In this document: positions 57,401 to 64,000 of the stretch, piece after piece
Numbering within the stretch: position 1 is the first letter of the stretch
How the letters are laid out: every line of letters starts with the position of its first letter
Source of the DNA: Cryptomeria japonica
Lineage: Eukaryota > Streptophyta > Pinopsida > Cupressales > Cupressaceae
Reading direction: 5' to 3'
Assembly (NCBI RefSeq): GCF_030272615.1
Contig: NC_081415.1
Coordinates: forward strand, 101,102,796 to 101,166,795
DNA length: 64,000 bases
Notes under the pieces: generated by a model
Databases searched by the model: none
The model's input: only the letters and a program-made list of their open reading frames with translations
What the model was told of the DNA's origin: nothing
Position numbers and translations under genes: made by a program

Positions 57401-58071
57401 AGGATCTATGACCAATCAAAGTATTGTTTCCCTATTAAAATAGTGCTCATGAGTTGGAACATCTAGGGACGAAAATTCTTGCAATCCAACTTTTCAAAGG
57501 CCCTACTAAGCATAATGATTCAGTCTCTTTGAGGCTCTTTGAAATCTGCCCTTAGGATCTCTTTTACCTTGAGTCTTGTCTTTCTTTCTTCTTCTAACCA
57601 GTTTGTATTCATGTGCCTCTTACTAGCTGATATTTTGTCATTCCATGCCCTTAAGGCCTCTTCTTTGGTTAATAGAAATACCTCCTCCCTGGTTGGAATT
57701 CCAAAGATGAATGCAAGCATATCTGGAGACAAGTCTATGACTGTTTTTCCTTGTGCATTTGTGCACTTTCTAGTTTCTGGGTTATAAAATGGGGCAATGG
57801 TCATTATGAACTTTGGTGCCTATAATGATTGTGGGAAGAGAGTATCTTCAACTAGGATGGATCTCTTGATTCTCTTGTGAAGGGCCTCCAGACTAGGTTT
57901 TTCCAATTGAGCCTTGATATCCTAAATTTCTATATGGCCGATTTAAGCATCCGTGACCCATCTGACTTGATCCTCTAGCTTTGAAATATAGACTTGTCCT
58001 TGATAATGATATTTCATGGTGGCTTGGAGTCTATCAATTTATTTGCCTCTTTTTCTAGAAGATGAGTCCAT
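54460..58071 (-). pseudogene. Element I accessory ORF, about 1200 codons, decayed
   Basis: Start at ATG 58069-58071 (MDSSSRKRGK). Readable segments: MKYHYQGQVYISKLEDQVRW; a globular part TIAPFYNPETRKCTNAQGKT and SPDMLAFIFGIPTREEVFLL (57804-57520); a 287-codon stretch at 56969-56106 with EYDNAREFYDPYGKLKQDMP, SPIKWSAHEISQVVINRTKK and a Lys/Glu-rich tail. Further on are EEMAINEEVSGKLGELHKRQ and NIPQWLEFTFEKKKRKEELP. The C-terminus (54675-54460) reads FDVTLMDRYTCLITQCQEVA. About twenty stops, mostly at Gln positions, and two compensating frameshifts. The SPDMLAFIFGIP segment recalls plant mobile-domain proteins only vaguely. Function unknown. Confidence 0.65.
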
Positions 58072-58149
58072 CTAACCACTTGAACCTACAAGCAGAACAC
58101 AAATCCTCAGTCTTTGATAATAAGCATAAACGTTGATTTACTTCGAGAC

Positions 58150-59020
58150 TTCGGGGTCCTAGGCTAGGCACAAGTGAAGAAGGCCCAGAACTTCGGGGTT
58201 CTGGGGTTAAGTTGGGTGCAAAAGGAATCCCAAAACTCTAGGGGTTTGGGGTTCTAAGCTTAGGTTAAACTGAAGCCACCCGGAACTCTGGGGGTTCGGG
58301 GTTTCGGGCTTAGGTTGAACTAGTTACTGGGATTAAAACTAGGGCATGCAAACAAGAAAACAAACAACAACCAAAACAAAACAAGGAGAAAAACAAAATT
58401 AATCTATAAACACTAAAAAAAAAGAGGAAGGAAAAAAAATCACCAACCTGGTAAACCAAAATGCCCGAAATCACCAAGGAAAGCTAGGGAGTCTATGGGG
58501 AGTTCGGGGGTTCATGGCTTGGAGCTAGGGAAGAGGAGCTTTGAATGCACAAATGAAACTTAAAAAGTCCTTTATCCCTATTTATAACTCATCCCAAGCC
58601 CATCCATACAAATGCTTTGAACACGACTTCGGGACTTCGGGGTCTAGAGTTTCTGATCTCAACATGAAGAAAGGAACACCCCACCCCAGAACTCCAGGGG
58701 TCTTGGGGTTCAGGCTTAAAAAGGAAGCCCCACCTCGAGACTCTAAGACTCTAAAGTTTCAAGTTAGAATATGCAAAAACCTTAGGACTCTAGGACTTTG
58801 GGGTTCTGAGGTAAAAAACTGAAAAGAAAACAAAGGGACCTTGGGACTCCGGTACTCTGGAATTCAGAGGTCAAAAATTGAAAAGAAAGCAAAGGGACCT
58901 CGGGACTCCAAAGTTTTGAGGTCAAAAACTAAAAAGAAAGCAAAGGGACCTTGGGACTCTGGGACTCTGGAGTTCCAAGGTCAAAAACCGAAAAGAAAGA
59001 AAAAAGAAAACAAAGGGGAC
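58150..59020. repeat. Minisatellite-like repeats in element I
   Basis: Two related arrays. At 58150-58330 are units based on GGAACTCTGGGGGTTCGGGG, spaced roughly 60 bp. At 58831-59020 four units start CAAAGGGACC at 58831, 58890, 58941 and 59011 (spacing 59, 51, 70), each followed by GGGACTC and AGGTCAAAAA. The plus-strand frames at 58541-59056 are produced by the repeats. Confidence 0.85.
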
Positions 59021-59482
59021 CCAAATTTCGATGCAAGGATACTAACGGGGAGATAGATATGCAAGGCATAACAAATGGCTACTATCTGGGAAAAATGACT
59101 ATAGGCAATTTAGAACTTCAAAATCTCTGATTAACCTGACACCTAAGGCTATTATCATTCAAAAGGATGTATAAGAGTAAAAGATGATTGAACCAATGAA
59201 CAAACAACCAAGAAGAGAAATAGACATGATTAACTCTTAAGTGTGTGCATATGATTTGTTACTCCATCATTTCAATAATGCAGATAATTAGAGGAAACTA
59301 GGCACAAGCTATGTAGATGAAGTCATTAACCGGTGCATAGCTCTATGGCCAGTCAAGCATCTAAAGCCTCGACAGAGATACCTCTGGTTCCTGTCAAACG
59401 GTGCTCCATTGCTAGCCAAGCGTCGATAGCCCCGGTGGAAGTTACTTTAAACACCCATTTGAGTTGCTTAAGAGGATCATTT

Positions 59483-59485
<3 letters not shown>

Positions 59486-59525
<40 letters not shown>
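59486..59525. repeat. (CT)n microsatellite
   Basis: About 19 CT units, then a short T run. It generates the artefactual Arg-Glu repeat frame on the minus strand. Confidence 0.97.
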
Positions 59526-59530
<5 letters not shown>

Positions 59531-60101
59531 GAAAACATTATAGGATATAGAGAATGACTTCTTTCTTCAATAACTTTTTAAGCAATTTTCAAACATTGAA
59601 GTTCGATAACTGGGTTGGGAGCCATAGTGGATTACATGAAATGCCTTGACTTCGTATTTTTCACTTGCAAACCAGTTTATCTGATATCTTACAAAACTTT
59701 CTGATGTATCTTAATGTGATGTTAGTGCTGAGTTTATCAAGCTAGCCTTTTCCAATTGAAAGTTAAAACTCAAATCATATTTAAACGATTATATACCATT
59801 TTGAACGAGTACAGACAAAAGTTTCAAACTTAACCAAATGACAATGAAGTCATAAATAGCAGAGAGTCTAAGTCTCTTAGAATTTGGCAAGATGTTTTGC
59901 AAAGGATACCTTCCTATTAGAATCTTTGAGAATGAAATATGTATATCTTGACTCAACAAATAAAACAAACAAACAAACAAAAACACAACAAACAAACACC
60001 AATGCCCAAAAACACGAAGCAAAATAAAAAGAAAACAACTAACTACTATATGCAACAAGTCAAGCTTCATTGAGTATTTAATTGAAGTAATTCTTGAAGA
60101 A
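59526..60101 (-). other. Non-coding part of element I after integrase
   Basis: No domain. Contains an (AAAC)n-like run at 59961-60000. The minus-strand frame at 59789-60109 is hydrophobic and unsupported. The region 59021-59485, on the other side of the CT run, is likewise empty. Confidence 0.5.
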
Positions 60102-61225
60102 CTAACCATTGATGGGCAATGGTACCAGTTCTCTTGTCAAAGAGCTTAACCTAAAAGTGTTCTCGACTAAAATTTCAGCTATTTGGTAAGGACCTAACCA
60201 CAATCTTTCAAACTTGTGATGATCACCTTTCTTCTCCCTGGCCATGTCCCATAATAGGACTAGGTCAGAGATCCAAAAAGTTATCACCTTGGCCCTTTTA
60301 TCAAACCATCGCTTAACAATGACTTGGTGCTTGGCAAAGTGTTGTAGAGTATTAATCCTCTTTTCATCAAGTCTTAATAAATTTAAGAGGTGAACCTCTA
60401 CCTGATCCTCAATGTCAAGTTCTTTCATTAATTGGAGGACTGGTATTTGCAAGTTGATTGGGAAGATAGGGGTCTAGTTGTAGATGAGGAAATATGGAGA
60501 AGTTCCCAAGATGACTTTTACTCTAGTTCAATCAACCCATAAGGTGTATCTTAATTGATTATGCATATCCCTGGGGTTTTCTCAAGTAGCTTCTTGATGA
60601 CATCTAGGATGTTCTTGTTCATTGATTCAGCTACTCCATTACCTTACGGGTAATAGTTGGATGAAAATTTTAATATAACTTTATATTCGTATGACCATTG
60701 CATCAACTATGTAGAAGTAAAAGTAGGACCATTTTCACATACCAGAGTGAATGACATACCAAACCTGGTGACGATATGCTCTTCAATAAATTTCAAGACC
60801 ACCTCAGTAGTAGCATTTTGGCATGCAATGGCTTATGTCCACCAGGTACAATAATCTGTCACTATAAGAATAAACTTATGTCCTGTAGATGAGTTAGGAT
60901 TAATAACACCTACAAAATCCAATTCCCATTGAGCAAAAGGTCTTACCTTGAACACTGGTTGGAGAGGCATGATGGGATTTCTTTCTCTGGAGGTGGTAGT
61001 TTGGCACATATGGTAGTGACAAACATGCTCATGAGTATCCTTAAATATGCTAGGCCAATAATATCCAACCTTCAAGATTTGATGTGTAGTGGCATCCACT
61101 GACCCATGACCTGTACCATATTTCCCATGAAATTCCTCAATCATATGATGGGCTTTTTGATGATCAAGACACTGAAGGTAAATACCTTCATAATTTTTTC
61201 TATAAAGTGTTGAATCCTTGATCAT
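60102..61225 (-). pseudogene. Element I integrase
   Basis: Zinc-binding HHCC: HQKAHHMIEEFHGKYGTGH, then CHYHMCQTTTS. Core: Asp in WELDFVGVINP (about 60920). The second Asp is replaced by Glu at 60734-60736 (CENGPTF, where related elements have DNGP), and Glu is present in GNGVAESMNKN. The C-terminal domain (60452-60102) has VIVKRWFDKRAKV and WLGPYQIAEIL (GPY/F) and ends PLPING. Core and C-terminal parts are in different frames, with several stops in the core. The linker to RNase H (61226-61495) is included in the decay. Confidence 0.85.
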
Positions 61226-61495
61226 ATAATTGGCACTTTTGAGCCTTAATGCTCATCTTTGCATGGTTGTCAACCCCTCAAGATACCTATTATTCAGCAA
61301 TATATATACCAAATCTGTGTACCAAGGGTCCTGAGTGAATGACTTCAACATATATTGTTGGCATTGGATTTGAGGGATGCCGGTCGCCATGACCTGAGAC
61401 AATCCTTGGCCTTAGACCAAATTCATTGGATGCATCTCTAAGTTAAATTATTGCAATAGTACCATCCATTTCCCTCGATGTTCTCCCAGTTTAGA

Positions 61496-61939
61496 CTACA
61501 TGAGTAGTGACTTCACTGCTTGGTCAGGGACAATCGAATAAATTTTACTCCTCAGGATGTAATGCCTAAACTTCTTGACTTCTGTTACCAATGCAAAGGC
61601 TTGTTTTTCAAGAGCAGAATATCTAACCTTAACACTTTTGAAAGTAGAGCTCATAAATGCAATAGGCTTCTTGTCCCCTACTTGCCTTTGTGTCAAAATA
61701 GTCACTCCTGATTGTAGTGAAGAAAAAGAATAGATGTAAAATGACAATGCGTTATCAGGGCTAGTTAGCACAGGAGCTTCGACGATGGATTTCTTGATCT
61801 GGGCAAAAGCCACTTTTGCTTCAGTTGTCCATTCAACCTTAGCATCCTTCTTCATCATTTCATTCAATGGCTTGACTATTTCTACAAACCCAATAATAAA
61901 CTTTCTAACAAAATTGATCTTCCCAAAGAAAGATCTCAT
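61496..61939 (-). pseudogene. Element I Ty3-type RNase H, degenerate
   Basis: Begins with the RT connection RSFFGKINFVRKFI, then WTTEAKVAFAQIKKSIVEAP, and the RNase H segment FYIYSFSSLQSGVTILTQRQ. There the first catalytic Asp of Ty3 RNase H is absent (YSFSS instead of TDAS-like). ALEKQAFALVTEVKKFRHYI follows. Loss of the catalytic residue with retention of the fold is what is known for Tat elements that carry a second RNase H. Confidence 0.75.
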
Positions 61940-62940
61940 CTCCTTTTACTGTTAGGCATTTGTAACTTCAATAATGATTCTACCAGATCTGGGTCTATAG
62001 ATATCCCCCTCTTAGAAATTATGTGGCCAAGTAGCTTTCCTTCAGCCACTCCAAACACAAATTTCTTGGGGTTAAGGGAAATCCCATATCTCCAACATCT
62101 CTCCAATACCTTTTGGAGGTAGTCTAGATGTTCTTCTCTGAGCTTGGAAAATATCATCAAATTGTCCATATAGATAATAATGCATTTTCTAGTCAATTCC
62201 TTAAAATTTGTATCCATTGCTTGTTGGAAGGTCGCCCTAACATTAATCAACCTGAATGACATTCTTTTGTATGCATATGTTTACTATATTTTCATAAATG
62301 TTGTCTTCATATGATCCTCATAGTTCACCAATACCTAGTTATATCCTGAATAACCATCTAAAAATGACATCATTTGCAAACCATTTACTATTTGTAGTAC
62401 TTCATCCAAAGAAGGGAGTGGGTAATTATCTTTCTCGGAGGCTTTGTTGAGATTGAAAAAGTCCACGCAAAGCTGTATTTCTCCATTCTTTTTCTGCACT
62501 AGTACCAAATTAGCAACCCAAGTAGAATATCATACCGGAATAATAATCTTAGCGGAAAGTAATTTTTGTACTTCCTTGAAAATCAAGGGTTCTATTAGTT
62601 CATTGACTGGGCGTTGTTTTTGTCGGAATGGCTTTATGTTAGGTTTTAAAGGAATCACCTGGGTGATAATTGTTGTATCGAATGTCTTTAAATCTTCATA
62701 CCCCCATGCTATTACATCAATGAACTCTTTGAAGGTTTGTATCAGTTTTTCTCTTTCATTTTGAGTGCAAATCTTCCCAATATAGACAATCCTCTCTTGT
62801 CCTTCTGGACCAATATTATGGGGCTCGTACTTTCTGGCATCTAAATCCATCATTAGTCTCTCCTTTACTCTAGGGTCTAAATCAAAAAGTCTCTCTAAGG
62901 TGACCATCCCTTTAGGAATAACGTTAGTTGGTAAATCCAA
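61936..62940 (-). pseudogene. Element I reverse transcriptase with YMDN
   Basis: N-terminal part 62940-62530: VTLERLFDLDPRVKERL, FIDVIAWGYEDLKTFDTTII, IPLKPNIKPFRQKQRPVNEL. Palm: WVANLVLVQKKNGEIQLCVD, SFLDGYSGYN, then MSFRLINVRATFQQAMD. The catalytic box is YMDN at 62161-62172 (second Asp to Asn, GAT to AAT). LLGHIISKRGISIDPDLVES follows. Four or five stops, and a frameshift at about 61937 to the next part. The mutation alone would inactivate the enzyme. Confidence 0.88.
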
Positions 62941-63051
62941 AATATCAACATTACCTTCAATATTAAGATCATCCGATTTGTCTTCCTCATCAATAATTTG
63001 ATCTTCAAAAGCCCCTGAATTGACAAGAAAGAATAGAATGTGGGTATCATA

Positions 63052-63594
63052 CTAGAAGACTTGGAAGTGTTTGATATTATCAGGTACAACAGGTATAGAG
63101 ATTAATTCCATAGACAACTTCTTTAAAGGGGATTGGCTTACTGGTTCTAATGTACTAGCAGCTACGGCCAGCGCATCAGGTATTCTGTTGACTTTCCTAG
63201 ATACTAATTTAGTATCAAAAGAATCAAAATCCTCAATCAGATCCCACACTCTATTCCGATACACTGCTAACCTTTTATCATGGCACACATATTGGCTTCG
63301 CACTTGTTTAACCACTAACTCAGAATCTCTTTGCACCTTCAAACACTTTGCCCCCTTCTTATGAGCGAAAAGTAATCCTCTAACTAAGGCCTCATACTCT
63401 GTCATGTTATTAGTACAAGGGAATTGGAGTTGGTAAGAAGCTAAAAGGGTTTTCCCTTTTGGGTTGGTTAACTCTACACCTGCTCCACTGCCTTTCTTGG
63501 AGCTTGACCCATCGAACTTTAAAAACCATATTTCATCTTTTGGTCTCTTAACATTTTTCAAACTCGAGGCCTTGTGACAATTGAGGTTGTTCAA
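63052..63594 (-). pseudogene. Element I additional RNase H, upstream of RT
   Basis: An RNase H of the archaeal-like/RVT_3 type. All four catalytic acids are visible: Asp28 in WFLKFDGSSS, Glu66 in NNMTEYEALVRG, Asp90 in VQRDSELVVKQV and Asp140 in VNRIPDALAVAA. It also has VYRNRVWDLIEDFD, and ends PDNIKHFQVF. It is in the same frame as RT downstream with one TAG (near 63052) between, so it belongs to the same polyprotein. In described Tat elements this domain lies after RT; here it precedes RT. Confidence 0.88.
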
Positions 63595-64000
63595 TTTCTA
63601 GTTGCATAAACACTTTAGTACTATTAGGAACAACCTGTTCCAATTGAGGTTGAAGTTTAGATTGTGTTTCTTCTTTCTATTACTCAAGAGGAATATCTTC
63701 CTCACTTTTAACAATCGCAACTGCAAGAATCTCTTGGCTATATTCTTTAGGTAAGGTAGTCTTACTTATAGGATCCATTGTTTGGGACTCTAATTTTTCA
63801 CAAGTTAGACCTTGAACTTTTGCGATATTGATGGTATGATCATTTTCTTTGTATGGAACTAGACTCATCAACTTCGTAATCTCATTCTAACATGGGATAC
63901 ATGAAATTTATGAGTGCTCCTCGTGATGTATCTGACACCATTTCAGAAGCAACAAATCTTGTATCTTCATAGTGTTTCCCAATAAACACATTCCTTGTTG
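63595..64000 (-). pseudogene. Element I polyprotein upstream of the extra RNase H, unassigned
   Basis: Continues the coding strand to the window end. A short frame at 63871-63680 (MMSLVPYKENDHTINIAKVQ) is acidic and lacks a recognisable protease or Gag motif. It is probably the protease-RNase H linker. The element extends past the window. Confidence 0.4.

Larger units (their letters stand above)
54460..64000 (-). mobile_element. Element I: Tat-like Ty3/gypsy retrotransposon (5' part outside window)
   Basis: Reading the minus strand: an RNase H domain (63594-63052), RT (62940-61940), a degenerate RNase H (61939-61496), integrase (61225-60102), a non-coding stretch with a minisatellite (59020-58150), and an accessory ORF of about 1200 codons (58071-54460). 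A long region with an extra ORF and tandem repeats between integrase and 3' LTR, plus a second RNase H, are hallmarks of the Tat lineage. The RNase H ahead of RT is not the usual Tat order. LTRs and PBS are not identified. Confidence 0.75.

Noticed and set aside
58541-59056. Plus-strand repeated-peptide gene (KGPRDSK-like units)
   Set aside because: Encoded by the minisatellite; unit lengths 59, 51 and 70 do not keep one frame.
59353-59557. Arg-Glu or Ser-Leu repeat peptides
   Set aside because: Translation of the CT microsatellite.

Overview
The window is plant nuclear DNA made almost entirely of LTR retrotransposons. I found no host gene, tRNA, rRNA or CRISPR array. It is AT-rich. Typical plant features are Copia primer-binding sites complementary to initiator tRNA-Met, a tRNA-Asp-type site on an Athila-like element, Del/Tekay- and Tat-like Ty3/gypsy proteins, and very long LTRs. 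This points to a large, repeat-swollen plant genome. A conifer or other gymnosperm is my best guess, but the sequence does not prove it.

Layout. (A) 1-7661, minus: Athila-like Ty3/gypsy gag-pro-pol, tRNA-Asp-type PBS, and the start of its 5' LTR. (B) 7662-13861, minus: Copia element with one truncated and one internally deleted LTR. 13862-15731: unresolved LTR-like, AT-rich DNA. (C) 15737-52979, minus: an RT-less Copia-type element flanked by the 5-bp duplication ACTAG, blown apart by nested insertions. (D) An LTR and short stub of another Copia element inside C, in pieces at 19268-19938 and 35291-36655. (E) 19939-35290, minus: Copia element with 1.5-kb LTRs inserted in the LTR of D (duplication GTAAC). 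(F) 25655-33238, plus: gag-protease-only element inserted in the gag gene of E (duplication AAGGG). (G) 38407-52096, plus: Del/Tekay-like Ty3/gypsy with LTRs of about 4.2 kb, inserted in the 5' LTR of C (duplication TAAAG). (H) 40658-42787, minus: poly(A)-tailed non-LTR-type insertion in the 5' LTR of G (10-bp duplication). (I) about 54 kb to beyond the window end, minus: Tat-like Ty3/gypsy with an extra RNase H ahead of its RT, a minisatellite, and a decayed accessory ORF of about 1200 codons between integrase and the presumed 3' LTR.

Order of events. Nesting gives a relative chronology: C before D, D before E, E before F; C before G, G before H. LTR divergence counted by eye over sample stretches agrees (C about 8 percent, E about 4-5, F about 4, G about 5-6). 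All coding regions are decayed. Decay is mostly by nonsense changes of the CAG-to-TAG, CGA-to-TGA and TGG-to-TGA/TAG kind, as expected from deamination of methylated cytosine. In E the whole gag-pol is still in one frame once F is taken out.

Most unusual items: the nest itself; an inverted repeat that pairs two purine tracts next to the 3' LTR of three Copia families; the RT-less element C with a four-knuckle Gag and a charged accessory ORF; the gag-pro-G-patch element F; and element I with its relocated RNase H and giant accessory ORF.
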